Source: Cinclus cinclus (lineage: Eukaryota > Chordata > Aves > Passeriformes > Cinclidae). Taken from it: a DNA stretch of 64,000 nucleotides. The notes beneath the pieces were generated by a model, which saw nothing but the letters and a program-made list of their open reading frames with translations, had not been told where the DNA came from and made no database searches. Below are positions 11,311 through 23,990 of the stretch, one piece after another. Positions within the stretch are counted from its first letter, which is position 1; every line of letters begins with the position of its first letter. Position numbers and translations under genes: made by a program. The DNA lies in NCBI RefSeq assembly GCF_963662255.1, contig NC_085049.1:58451158-58515157 (forward strand), read 5' to 3'.

Positions 11311-14300
11311 GAGGAATTCTCTGGATGGTAGAAAATTAATCTGTGTTTTGTCACTGATTCAGTACAAGAAAATGCCATTTTTGACAGTGTATGTTACTCC
11401 CTCTCTCTTTCTGTCCACTTGAGCCTCCCTACTAAGTTAAAATCCTTGATCTTAATATTCCTTTCATGCAGATTTTCCCACCAGGCCTTCCTAATGTCAT
11501 TTAGGCATTATGTTCATAAAATGAACAATTCTTGTTCTCTTTATTACTCAGGCCCCTGGCACAGGTGTAGAGGCGACACTATTTTTCTCCTCTTTACATC
11601 TTTTAGTGCCTTGATTAGTCTTGTTCTTGACATGGAGGTTCTGTAAGAATTAACTCTTTTCCTAGTTTTATCACTTTTCCCTTTGGTCTTTTATTTAATC
11701 TTAGGACTGGTCTTTCAGTTCTCTAAAACCTACTTTTTCTTCTAATGAAATGCTGGTTAATATTTCTGGACAAGTCTACCCCAGTTCTCTGCCAGTTTCT
11801 TACTCTATGTGGCTGGCCAAGCCAGCACTTTGTTAGCAGATTCCTCCATCACCTTTTTGCCTGTTGGCTAGAATGTGCCACTAAGGAGTTCAGCTGAATA
11901 TTTCTTGTCCAGCTTCTTCAGAGATGGACACAAATACAGATCTATAATATGTGGTGTATCTACCATGATAAGGAAAACAATTAGTTTCAAAACACATCAT
12001 TATGGGTAAATAGTCTCCTTGAAATCTGAAAGCCTTCCTAAATTTGCTTTTTAGTTTCACCTATAACATGGCAGCACATCTCTCCTGGTATCTCCGTTTC
12101 TTTTCCAAAGCAACTTTTTCTTTCCAAGCAGTTATGCAGCCTTTGTACAGCTGAAGATCTCTTCTCAGGGAAGCCTGACAGCCCCTTAAGCTGAGCAGAA
12201 CATTTCTTCTTACTCTCCCTGTGCCTTTTGGTTAGTTGCATCTTCAGGAGTGCTTTATGCAGCTTCCACACTGGGAGTCTGGAAAGTATTTCTGTTAACT
12301 GAGATATTACTTTTACATTTTCTTTCCGGTAGTTATCTGCTGTCCTTGAGTTCTGTTCCCCATAATTCCCTAGATATGGCATCCTTTCCAAAAACTTGGA
12401 GTGATGATGCTTCACAAATTCATCCATCCAAGCTCTTTTCAAACGTGTGCAGCATCACTGAATACCAACTTTCTCCTTATGTGGGAAGCACTTATGGCCC
12501 TAAGTTCATCCCTCTAAATTTTAGCCTAGGAAAAGGAACTGGCAGCTCTCTGAAGGATGTGAGGTACCAGCCCCCCATCCTCAAATGCCCACCTGTTTCC
12601 AGGAAACAAATCCATCACTGCATGGTGCCCTTCCACACTGGAAGATGCCTCTTAGCCTGAAACACTCCAACTGGCCTTAATCTCACAATATGGGGAAGTG
12701 TTGCCAATCTTCTGCTTTTTCTTTGCTTTTAATTAACTGCGGTCCTTCAGGGACCTGGCCAGAATTTGCATAGTTATGACTTTAAAATCTCAGATCATTA
12801 AATACTTATTAGCAGCAGGGTAAACAGCAGAATGCTCAGAAAATCCTAGTTAGCTAATGTTCGATGCCAAATAGAAGTCTCTATAAAATCATGGCAAGTT
12901 AAAGAAAATTGTAATAAATATAGCAATTAGGTGTTTCAAGTAGTGATCAGGAAAAGATGGAAACCAGCAAGTAGCAGGCTAAATAGCATCTTAACCAAAG
13001 GTAGAAATAGCAGCAGCACAGCCCTCCCCTCAAACATGCACTCGTTTTTTCCTCCCTAATGATACTAATTATTTCATTTGCTTTCTCCCAGTAAAACTAT
13101 CCCTAGATGTGCAACATATTGAAGTGAAAGCAGTCATCAAAACGAAATGAATCACACCAGAGAAGAATCAAAACAAGGAGGCAGCGCTACCCTGCCTGTG
13201 TAACGTGTAGCTCTCAATTATTGCCTCTGATTTTTTGCCTTCCTGAAAGCTAATTCCATGCCATGTGAATGTTAGGTCTCTTTAAAAAAAAAAATCAACT
13301 CACAAACCCCCAAAAAAGGTAAAACCAGGGGGCTTACAGGACCAAAATGCAGGCATTATTTTTTTATTTTCTTTTCCCCCCCACCCCTTAAACAGTGAAA
13401 TACAGAGCTCAGAGCCTGTTTTCTGGCTCTTGGTTTTTAAAAGTGTGGCCCCATCACTCGCATTCAGTCATCTGAGCTTGGCAAGTCCTTCTGGCTTTCT
13501 TATCACAGTGTGAAAACCTGCTTATGTCCTTTCGTATCATGTCTCTGAAACTATTAAGAAACTCTGACATTTTCTCTTAGTACACAGTTTGGAGAGAAAT
13601 CTGAGTGTTCCAGGGTGTGAAATAATCACATTCCAGGCAGCAAGGGACCAGTCTCACAGGCTCTGGAAGCTTTCAGCGGCTTTTGCTTGCACAGCAATAT
13701 ATTAAAAAAAAAGGTAAAAAAATACTTCGTACTGGAGGGGGGAGAGTTGCAGGTTATTTTTTTAAGAATACAAAGCATCACAGCTCAGGAGCTGACTGTG
13801 TAATTAGTAACTGATCTCTCACTCCCTGAGGAAATGTCTTTTTACTAACAGAATTATGGACTCTTTATTATTATTATATTTTATAAATGGGGGGAAAAGA
13901 GTGTAATTTTTGCATTTCTTGTTTTACTAGCAAGGCTTTTTGTTTTTTTGGTTTTTTTTTTGCTTCTATCTTTCAGTTTTTCTGTCAGCAGAGAGTTGTC
14001 TTTTTGCAGCATAATGAGCTCTAAATTTAAACGAGATAAGCAGCACTACTTAGCTTAGTACACTGTGCTTTGCAGAGCAATTTGGAGGCTGACTGTGTTA
14101 TTCCACTTCTTCTGTGGTAGATGCTGAAAGGATTTTGGATCATCTGTTTAGGGTAAACGTTCAAGCCTGGCCCCAGAGGCACCAAACTGAGCAAAATGGG
14201 TACAAATGCACAGTTTGTTCTTTGGGTATCTATATCTATATAGACATATTGATATATCCCAAGTGAGCTAATAGGAGAGTCAGTGCTGGGATCTGCCTGG

Positions 14301-17300
14301 CAGCTCTATGCACCACGATGTTCATAGAGCAAAGTATCAGGTCCAAATAATGAAAGAGTCTTTAACTTTTGCTATAGCCTTCTGAACCTTTGGGGAAAAT
14401 AAGGATGTGGGTCCAGCTGTAGAGCAAAACGGTGGGCGTGAGACAGAAATCTTAAAAAAATAGGTCCTGGCTGGGAGCTAGGCTGGCAAGTAGTCTGTCT
14501 ACATCAGCTGGTTTGTGTGCACCCTGTGGCTGCAGACTCTGAGTGGAAGCAGTAGCCCTCCACTCTCGCCCAGTGTCTGGTCAGCCTCATCAGAATCATC
14601 TGCCTCTGCTTCTAATACGTCCAGATGGATTTACAACAGATTGGATTAATCTTCCAGCTCTCTTTGAGCACAAGCTCAGGCAGGTCCAGCGTTAGCAAGG
14701 CATGACAGGAGGTGTCTTGGTTGCCACGTGCCCCATGCTCTAGACCTTTCTTTGTGTGTTCTTTTTCCTGCCTGTCTGTGCAGCACTCTTTCTCTTGCCT
14801 CATTGTGTTACTCCAGTGCTGGTCCCCACTATCCTGGCAGTTATGGACCCCCCCAGTAAGTGGATTTTACTGCTTGCCTTCCCTTTCCACAGCACAGATT
14901 CAGCTGATGGAGTTTCTGGGGCAGCTAGGCCAGCCCTCCATGTTCCCTGCCCATTTCTACACCTCTGGCCACAGAGGACCAGGGCTGTGTGGCTCCAGTG
15001 ATGTACGTGCCTTTTTTTTTTTTAATCTTCCTTCCCCCAGGATGGCACTATAATGAAAGAGGGGAGATGTGGGACCACTGGAGTACATTGTCCAGTGCAA
15101 ATACCAGCTTTTCTCCTTCTTTGTATTGCAGCCACAGTCTTTGAAGCCAACAGAGGCAGTGAAACCTCATTCTTATCCGTGTGTATATGACTAAAGCAGA
15201 AGAATTTAGGGGTAAATTGGTCTCCCACCACCCCACAAACATCAGGTGGAAGATTTGAGCTGTGGGATGACTCATATATCAAGCACTAGACATTTTGGTA
15301 AATGGAAAGATGTCAGCTCCAAGTTTTGGATATCTGAAAATTTCAGTCAGGGAAAACTGACTGTCTCATGTTTTTTCCTATGGGCTCCTGTGTTCTAGAT
15401 CTTCAAAGTGGTAGAAATTCCAGTTTGTAAAATTTGATTGCCAAATCAAAGAGCCGAGGACAGAAAGGCATATTCCTGTACAGAGAAGACATTGATTAAA
15501 TCCCATCTAGCCTTGGTATAGGTAGATACCAGTCTCTGAGTCCTGACAGAACTGAGAAGCTGAAGGAATTCAGAGCAGAGATCAATCCAAGTCTTCTGAC
15601 CTGGTCATATCAGGTGCTCATAGGTGTAGGGATCAAATAAAAGTCCACAGGCAGAAAAAGCTTCACTTCCCACAGAGACCTATAGCTAGTCTGAAGTTAC
15701 AGCTAGAAAGTCACAGGCATGAAGTTTTTGGCTTCAGTGGGAAAACTAAATTTATTTGGCAAAAAAAATATGAATTGATTAGACTGTAGCTAATTAGATT
15801 TCAATTGAAAACTTCTATCAGGGAAGGGGAATTAGGCAGCTTTTGAATTTGACAAAAACATATTGGCTTTGTGTCATAAGAAAAATACTGCCTCGGTATT
15901 CTTCATGAATGATTTCAGAATGGGTTTTAAATACCATTTCTTGGCTGCTAGTTTTCAGCAAACAGAAGTTCAGAAGCCAAGATTAAGAAAGTTAATAACT
16001 GTTTAATAAAGGTATAAGGAGATGTAAATATGAAGAGGTAAATGGTAATGTTTGAACTGTTTTAATAATGGATTTCATTGAATGTAACTGCAAGGTAGCA
16101 GCTAGCCAGGCATTGCATAAGTATATTATCTCAAGTCACACGTGCAGCAGATAAAGTCTGGATTTTCTGGACTCTTTACACGGCTTTTGTATTGTCACTC
16201 TGTCTGTTTTAGATGGCCTTAGCTTTATTCCTCCATGCTGCTGGTCAGTCTGCTCTCCTGTGCCTGGCACAGTGCCACGCGGGCCGTGCATTTCTGGTGA
16301 GTGCCAAGGCAGGTCCAAGCCCACTCTGGAGCTCACAGGTGCAGAGGACAAAACAAGTGCCAGGCTGTAGCTGATGAAGCTATTGTGGTGCTGTCGAGGC
16401 CTCAGGAGCACTGAAGGTTTCCATGCCCCCTTGTCCCTGTGTATTCCCTGTCTGCTCCAGTGGCGTGACACAGGACAGAGGTACATGAGACCAGGCACAT
16501 TCTGCACAGGGTCAGCGTGCTAACAAATTGCTCACTTGTTCCCTGCAGTAGCTTGGTCTCATCTCTGTTTAACTCCAGGTCCTTTGTGTGTTCAGCTGAG
16601 CAGATTTACCTAAATGGAAAAATACAGAGGAAAGTCAAGGGGCAAATGGAAAAAGTGGGAATTAAGAAGAAAGATTAAAATGAGAGGTGGACATGTTGGA
16701 GGCAGGCGTGTGTCAGAGAGATGTAAAGAGGCAGGGAGCAGGTGGGATGCCTTGAGAGTGGGGAGGGAGGCAAAGCTCAAGTGGAGAGGTGTTCCCTGCC
16801 AGGCATCTCCCTGCTTCTGCAGGATGAACCCCATGCATGCAGCCAGTGCCCCTGTCCCATTTCCCACTCTGACAGTGTCCCCAACAGGCGTCAGACTTCA
16901 GCTGTGTGGTGTGAGAGCACTGCCTGTGCCAATCCCAGCTCCTTCCAGAAGAGTTTCATGTGGAAGGTTTTGAAAAAGAAAACCTCTAGCAAGGGAAGAA
17001 GAATTACTGTAAATATTCAATTATCTTGGCAGCTTGGTGTTCAAATTCCATCACAGATGAGAAGTTTGTCTGATTTAGCATAGTTTAAGCTTCTGAACTT
17101 GTCCCTCCACTCACCCACTCATGCAAGAGGCCACAAAATACTTTAGTGCTGCCAGAAATGAGCTGCTGTTTCCCTCAGAAGAGATGCATTTCACCCTGTT
17201 CCCTCATGATGAACAGAAAGGACTCAAAACCAGTTGGGTTTTTTTTTTCCTTTCCTCCCCTTCCCACATCCTAGACTTTGTCTGAGTGCCCCAGACCTTA

Positions 17301-17712
17301 AAGAATGTACGGTGTTTACTAACAAGACATGCTTTAAGCAGCCAAGAGAGAGAGAACAAGATTGAAGGGTAGTCAGGTCACGGGGGCTACACTTGCTCAT
17401 GGCACTGAGCTGCTACAAAGCAAAGACAAGGAGCCTGGGAGTCTCCTGGAGTTCAATAGGCGGCAACCATTTTGTACCAGCTGTAACATTACCTTGGTTT
17501 ACAAACACCCAGCAAACACCGGGTCCTGCAGGTTGCTGGTGTGATAAGGATCCAAAACCCACCTGCCTGAGAGTCCAAATGAGCACAGTACACCTGGTCC
17601 ACAATCACAAGCTCTCTAGACACAGAAAATGTGAACCTGCTGACGTAAACCGGCTGCCAGCTTCTGACTGATCACTTTTTGTGATGAGTCTTTTTGACTG
17701 TCCTCCTTTTGA

Positions 17713-17759
17713 CATCTCCTAATGCCATACATCACCTCCACGTATGGCATTAGGAGATG
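17713..17759. repeat. Perfect 18-bp inverted repeat with 11-base spacer
   Basis: CATCTCCTAATGCCATAC (17713-17730) is followed by an 11-base spacer, ATCACCTCCAC, and then the exact reverse complement GTATGGCATTAGGAGATG (17742-17759). The match stops sharply on both sides, and the flanks do not pair. In RNA this would be a short 18-bp hairpin, shorter than a typical pre-miRNA. A template-switch mutation is a plausible origin. No mobile element is recognised around it. Confidence 0.93.
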
Positions 17760-20700
17760 GGGTACAGCCCAAACCTAGAGCAGGTTAAGTGTCCACAGGC
17801 TGTGGGGAGCAGGGCTGGCTAGAGAATGATAATAACAACAAAAAGACCTGGGCTAGCAATCCCTGAAATGCTGCAGATGCCTGGAAACTCCAGCAGAGTC
17901 ACTTAGAGCTCCTATTTCATCAGAGAATGGAGACAACATTTGCATTTATCATTTTCACACAGAGGATGGGTGGGATTTAGGTAATCAGTGGAGTTTCACT
18001 GCACCTTGGTCATCTGCATTGTGTGGGCATGCTACCATTGCACAAAGAGAAGCGTGAACATAAGGTGATGCTGAAGTGGTGACTAGAAGTGAAAAGGTGA
18101 AAATGAGAGGCCCTAATGCAAAATTACACCGGGTGCATTGAAGTTGTTTGGATGCAATCTACATGACTACATTAGTCATATCTCATCTGCAGGGATTTAA
18201 GCATCCTGGATTTCTCTGTTATCACAGCCAAGACCAGGAGGCCTGAGGAAGGACTGTGGGCAAAAGGGGTCTGTTAACTGGGCTGAAGCCCTGGGGCTCC
18301 TAGGGCTGAGTTCATTTTTGTTACAAGTTGCTCTCTAAAAGATTTAGTAGTTGCCCTTTTCTAGCCCATGCCTGGGACAAGCCTGCTGCTTTCCCTGGCA
18401 GTGTGATTGTCTGTTCAGCTTTTTTTTGTGTCTGGGTACACTGGAACATGATGGCAGTAAATCTGTGACTCTGTGGCCACTGAGGGCTGCAGGAGGCTGG
18501 CTTGCTGCTGAATGAACCACAGAGTTGAGTTAAGGCAGCATTTGTCTTGTGCTGAAAGGACCCACGGTCACTACTTAGATGATTGATAATTTTTTAGTGA
18601 CACAGGGACAGTTCTACATAGGTGGCAAACTCATTCCAGCGAGGAGAAGGCAGTGATGTGCCCCTGGTTAAGGTTACTCACAGGCTGCTGCCACAAGAGG
18701 ACAAAACCCAAATGGTTAGAAAACATTTTAAAACTAATTTTGTGTGGTTAAGGCTAAGAAAAGATGTCACCCCTAGTCCTGTGCTTTTCCCCTGTGCTTA
18801 GTTTCTCTGAGGGCCGTAGTATTATTTAGGACTTCTCATTTAGGTCCTTGCAGTTCAGAAAAAAATACTTTTGAATATTCTTTGAAATAATACTTTTGGT
18901 GTATTTTGGGCCAACAGCTTACTTGGCATTTGATTCTATTTTGGGCTGCTCTGCTAATTCTCAATTTTTTTTTTTTTATTTTTTTTTCCCCATCAGAGGA
19001 AACCCACTTTTCTTACAAGATGAGTGTTTTTAGGAGAGGAAAGGAACTTCAGTGAGACTTCACCAAGCTTGAGGCCTTTATGTTTCTGTGCATATACATA
19101 CCCCCAAAGAGACTGCAGTGCTGGGGGGTTCCTTCAGTCAGGAAGCTGCTTCTGTGTGTCAGCTCTCTGTGAAGAGAGAGCTCTTAGCTCATGTCCTGGG
19201 AGCAGCACAACTCTGTCTGTAGTGTGCTTTACCTGTAACTGTAATTCCAAAATTTCAGCAGGTCTGTCTAATTCTGGAGCAACAGCATGCTGATGGGACA
19301 ATCTTGCTTTATTTGGAGCAAGGTTGGTTAGTGCTTACTCAAGGCTCTTTCACTGTGTGCCTTTGCACCACACAGGGATGTCCTGCAGTCGTGTCCACAC
19401 GTTTATATCTCTGTGTCTGTCCTCCTCCTTTCATACCTGCTTCCCAATTTCATCTGACCAGATCCTAGGCCTCTATCACTAATTCTTTCTGTAGGCTGGC
19501 TAAAGATTTTTGCTTGGTTTGGGGTCGAGGATTTTTTTTGGGGGGGGTTAGGAATACTTTGATTACCTGCATGAAATCCCTTGTCTCTTCTTCTGCACTT
19601 GGTATATGTGGAACTGACAGCTCCAGGGAGGTAAATGAATGCCACTGCATTTCAGAGAAAGAATTATTTCATGCAATTACCCTAAAAGTGCATGAGAGAA
19701 CAGACTGAAAGGAATAAGGGAAAGAAAGAAGAGCATGAGAGAGGATAATCACAACACTTCGACAGGTTTACCCCATCATGTTTGAAAATCTATCACTCTG
19801 ATAAGTCCCCTTTGTGAAAGGTGTAGACAGATAACCAGGTATTAGCTCTTCAAGGTCCTCTTGAATGGAGGGTAATCAATAGAAGGATCAGTCCACAGCT
19901 CCATTTCACTCCATGCCTCTCCCTGATTATTTTTTACAGACTGGCTGTACCCCATTTCCCTCTCAATGTCTCACTTTATCTCCCTCATTTAATTCTCAGT
20001 GATTCCTGGTCAGGGGGATTTGGGTAAGCTTCAGGTTGACTTGTGGGTCTTTCTGTCTTAATGATAACATTTTTGTTCTGAGAAAAGGGTGCAGTAACAA
20101 AAGGCTGTCCCCCCAATACCTTCCTGTCTCTTGAGTCTTGTTAAAAGGCCAAGGAAAAGGGAACTTTTTGTAATTTTGTTATTCATGTCCAAGAAGAAAT
20201 TCAGTAGAAGCAGTTCCTGTCTTGACTGCTGCTATTTCACCTGCCAATTTTGTCACCCTCTTGATCCCATGTGCAGATCAGAGTTACCCAAGGGGAGCTG
20301 GTGACAACAGCCCATGTCTTCCTGGAGGCCTTGTGCACCTCTGTTCATGAAAACATGAAAGGTACTTTGAGGTCCTCAGGTGGAAATTGCTGGCCAGGAT
20401 AAATTACGATTATAATAGTTTCCCACCATGCTTTCAAAGAGACAGGACATTTACCATACTGGGTGAGGAGAGAATGCTGGGCTAAAGATTGCTGGGCCAG
20501 GTCACTTTTTGTCACCTGCACCTGCTGCTCTTGCAGCAAAGCCAATGCATGAGTCACACCTATTTGCACTTTGAAGTTATTTACAGCACATGTTATTGGG
20601 TTAGGAAAGCTAAGGTCTAGCATATGTCCTAAAATTAGGCTTTTCTCCTTTTGGTTGGTGTCAAAAAGGTGTGATTCACAGCCATGGGGGAAGCCTTTTC

Positions 20701-21075
20701 ACCTAGTCAGAGAAGTTAGTACTTTAAATAAGAGGGGTTATTTCTGTGTGAGATAAAGTAGGTTTAGCTGAAGCTGCCTCCCAAGACCGTGCCCTGCAGT
20801 GGGAGATGAGGAGAACACAGGGAGCACCCCACTGTGCTGCACCCCACTGTTTTGCCCAACAAAACTGGCCACACAGTTCCTGTCCTGCTGGCCTCGTGTG
20901 CAGTGGCCACCCCACAAGGAGTGCCAGGATGAAGCTCAGGCTTCATCCTCATAACTTCCAGAAACTCTTCAATGAAGAATTGATAAACTCGTGGCTCAAG
21001 CCAAAATTCTGGATTCTTTTAAACTTTCTTTTTCTCTCTTTTCTTTCTCTCTCCCCCCTCTTTCCCTTTCTGCAG

Positions 21076-21173
21076 GATGGTGGAATACTCCCTGGATCTC
21101 CAAAACATTAACTTGTCTGCAATCCGTACTGTCCGTGTCCTGAGACCCCTGAAAGCTATCAACCGTGTGCCCA
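21076..21173 (+). CDS. CACNA1I: CACNA1I exon 4: IS3-S4 loop and IS4 voltage sensor
   Basis: The 98-base exon completes a Gly codon and reads [20 protein letters not shown], then [12 protein letters not shown] and one base of Ser. IS4 carries the regularly spaced basic residues (R..R..R..K...R) that move with membrane voltage. Cav3.2 has a metal-sensing histidine in the S3-S4 loop (DGHNVSLS). This gene has DLQNINLS instead, so it lacks that determinant, as expected of Cav3.3. The acceptor is TTTCTGCAG and the donor is GTAAGT at 21174. The exon sits alone between two introns of more than 15 kb. Confidence 0.97.
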
Positions 21174-22264
21174 GTAAGTCGTGCCTCCCTCTCTCACCTC
21201 TCACCTGGGCTTCTGGGGAGGACGTCATCAATAAAGGCTGCCTGTGGTGGTGTTGTCCCAGCAGGGTTGAGGGACAAAATGAATAGAGGCTTCTGTAGGG
21301 TGTGTGCAGGCTCTTCCCCATCACAGGGCCAAGAGGGGCTGTTGGATGGGCAGGAAAACAACAGTCTCCCAGGATATCTGCCCTGGTCACCCTTTGTGCG
21401 TGGTCATGTCAGTGGAACTTCAGGAACTGCAGGTGAACAGTGTGCAGTAAATGAAAGTGGTTTTTTCTTTATGTTACTGAAAGACATCAGAGGTTTTATG
21501 TTGTCTGTAGCCTCAAAAAGGCCTGTTTGTGAGGTCTGGAGAAGGATGAGCTTCAGGAAGCAGCAAGAATTAGTTTGCTTAGGCTTTCACAAGACCATCC
21601 TCTGAAAAATTTTCATGTTTTTACAGGTTAGGGGCATGTAGCACCGACTCATTTTTCTTTCCTCCTCACCTTGTGCTTTGTATTCTCTCTTTTGTGCCAG
21701 CTATCTCCTCTGTGAGCTGCTGTGTGTGTATGAGCCAGGCCTGGGGCTGCCAGGGCTGTGCCCAAGCCTGGGTTTGTCAGCCCTGGGAGGCTTCAGGCAT
21801 TTCCTCTGTAAGTTTTCCAGTCTTACAGAATGGCAGGAAGTCTCATTGCTCTTCTCCATGATCTCCCTGAGCAGACTGTCTGCAGTGGCTGAGACCTTGC
21901 CAGAGGTCTCCTAATCCTTCTTTCAAACTCAGATACTCCTTTTTCTTTTCTAGACCTGCCCAGTTGACCTCCTAGTCTGCATCATATGTTTTCCCTTGTG
22001 ACAAAGTAATTTTCATTATGTCACATATTTATTGAACATGCTGTGGAGCTGGATTTCAGAGATTCTGGCTTCATGCAAAGCCCTTCTATAAAAGGATCTT
22101 GTCCCTCTTCTTTGATGTACTTTTATCTTTGAGCAATAGCCCTGAACAGAATGTGCTGAAAGGTGTGAAAGAGATACTGAGGCACAGTCCTGTGTGCCCA
22201 GCATGGCACGAGAAGACCAGGCAAAAGAGCCACTGGTTGGGGCACTGAGAGAACAGCCAGGAAT

Positions 22265-22870
22265 GTAACAGGTCCATCATGGGATGATAAAGATGAGGTT
22301 CATGAGAAACTTTTGGCTATTCACTGTCAGCAAAACAACTCCCCCAGTCTGTCTCCATCTCTCTGGTCCTTCTCCAGAGAGGAGAGGGCTGGGAGCCAGC
22401 CCTGATCCTGGGGTTGATGCCTTGAGAGGCTCCCCAGAACAGAGGCTGGACAGTGTTAAAGGAATAAAGTAGGTATTTATTAAAAAGGTGTGTCCTTTAT
22501 TGTTCAAAGGACACACCTTGGGCAGTACAAGAGCCTGGCTGTAGCTCCACCCAAGATGCATGCTGGTAGTGAGTTTTCACACTTTTATAAGTTTTGGTCC
22601 ATTTACATGTTGGGGTTAATTGTCCAATTACAGCTTCAGGTTATGAAGGCCCATCCTCCCAGATTGCTCTCCTCAATTTGCTGTTGTTTGCACTTTTTGG
22701 GCCTGAAGCTGCCATGGTGTCCTTGGTTCTTGGGCTGGAGAAGGATTCTTTTGTCTAACTAAACGGTAAAGAGAACTTGCTAACACTTTATATGAAATTC
22801 AGAGTTATATACCAATGCAGTACAGAATCTGGAAAATACAAAAGTTAAAACTTAAGGCATCAGGGTAGGA
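22265..22870. mobile_element. LTR-like interspersed repeat, songbird type (tentative)
   Basis: The wording 'GGAATAAAGTAGGTATTTAT', 'ACACCTTGGGCAGTACAAGA', 'TTATAAGTTTTGGTCCATTT' and 'GGTTAATTGTCCAATTACAG' resembles a dispersed LTR-type repeat I associate with songbird genomes. AATAAA at 22462-22467 could be its polyadenylation signal. I see no gag, pol or env frame next to it, so it would be a solitary LTR or fragment of an old endogenous retroviral element. Family and boundaries are from memory and uncertain. Confidence 0.4.
22485..22519. repeat. Perfect 14-bp inverted repeat
   Basis: AAGGTGTGTCCTTT (22485-22498), a 7-base spacer ATTGTTC, and the exact reverse complement AAAGGACACACCTT (22506-22519). 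It lies inside the LTR-like repeat, just downstream of an AATAAA. It forms a strong hairpin on either strand. Confidence 0.92.
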
Positions 22871-23739
22871 CTTTCTGTGAGGGGGTGTCCTGGAGGCTGT
22901 GCATGGCAGGCTCACCCCTTCCAGGAAAATATGGGCAGCTATGTGAGAACAGCACCATCCTCATGTTGTGCAGCCTCCTTTTCCTCCCTGCTTCATCAGC
23001 CATGCCATGGATTTGTGCTCAAAGACTGCTTTGGGAGACTGATCCCTGTTATCAGGGTAGACTTAACCTTGGGGACAAATGGAAATATCTGGAATGGCAT
23101 CCAATTAATTCTTACAGGTGTCTGCCATTGTAATTGCTGGACAAAGGTGGTCAGGAGGAGAGCTTGCCTGGCAGAAACTTAAGGCTTTCTGTTACTCCTG
23201 TTTATCTCCTGGAACAGCCGGAGCTGCCCCAGGAAGGAACAATATAAGCCATGTCTAAACTGACCCACCAGGGATCTGCTCCATCCATGCAGAGGCACCA
23301 GAGGTGCTTTCCATCATCATTCCTGACCTTTGCAGAGCAGATGCCATTGAATTTCTCCTGGCTATCCCTGCCCTGACACTGCCTGTTTGCTCTTTTCATC
23401 TATATAGAGCTATACCTGTATGAAATTGATGCTGTTTAAAAGGTTTAACCACAGAGTGGAAATTATGTATTTTTCTTGCTACATAAGTCTTTGGTTATAT
23501 GCAGAGAATGTTTTGGAAGAAAGACATCCTGCCATTAATTAAAACAAAAAAAAAATAAAAGGAAAGAAACTGGATTCCCTGGGAGAATTGACTTGAGGGC
23601 TGAAAACTAGCAAAGAGGCTGTAAACAAAGGCTTGTGATAAATGGGAACGAGCTGCATTAGAAGGTGCCTAGTGGGCTACAATAAACATAATTAATGGGA
23701 CCTTTGGCCACAAATCTTTTTTTAATGTCTTTTTAAAGT

Positions 23740-23990
23740 TCTTCATTACTAATCTGAAGCAAGAGGAAAGTCTATTAGCAAGATGTACTGATGATACCAA
23801 GCTGGAGGTGTTGTAGGTGCTGCCAAAGAAAGTGGGAAATAGGACAACAGGAGCTAGAGGGAGTTTGAGGTCATGGTTGTGAGTGTGAGATGTCTGGGGA
23901 GAGGTAAGGAGTTGGGGGGTGGTTAATCCTGAAGTCCAAAAGGCTGTGATGGGACAGGGGGGCCCAATGATCACCTTGGACATTTCAAAG
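23740..23990 (+). mobile_element. CR1 ORF2 remnant with reverse-transcriptase active-site codons
   Basis: Around 23780-23812 the + strand reads codons for A-R-C-T-D-D-T-K-L-E-V. This matches the F-A-D-D-T-K-L active-site motif of CR1 reverse transcriptase. The surrounding frame is broken and the extent is uncertain. It may belong to the same insertion as the CR1 3' end near 24.7-24.9 kb, but the sequence between them is not recognisable. Confidence 0.5.

Larger units (their letters stand above)
4842..21075 (+). other. CACNA1I: CACNA1I intron 3 (about 16.2 kb)
   Basis: This large phase-2 intron runs from GTAGGT to TTTCTGCAG. It holds CR1 pieces at about 10161-10280 (+) and 10606-11310 (-), and a perfect 18-base inverted repeat at 17713-17759. 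It has AT-rich tracts, most obviously 5.1-5.5, 6.5-6.9, 9.2-10.1 and 12.7-14.0 kb. Around 11.3-12.0 kb the wording resembles further decayed LINE sequence, but I cannot delimit it. I recognise no exon, RNA gene or second gene. Some AT-rich parts could be regulatory, but nothing in one sequence alone proves it. Confidence 0.85.

Noticed and set aside
12038..12442. 134-aa minus-strand ORF rich in Lys, Arg and Glu
   Set aside because: I recognise no family, no splice structure or conserved motif. It lies next to decayed LINE sequence in an intron. Most likely chance.
12250..12660. 136-aa plus-strand ORF in intron 3
   Set aside because: It overlaps the minus-strand ORF in the same low-information stretch, has no recognisable domain and no splice signals joining it to Cav3.3 exons.
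16614..17083. Overlapping 113-119 aa plus-strand ORFs in intron 3
   Set aside because: Two frames are open over the same bases with no recognisable domain, consistent with a GC-richer stop-poor stretch.
17713..17759. MicroRNA precursor
   Set aside because: The stem is only 18 bp and pairing does not extend into the flanks; a pre-miRNA normally needs a longer stem.
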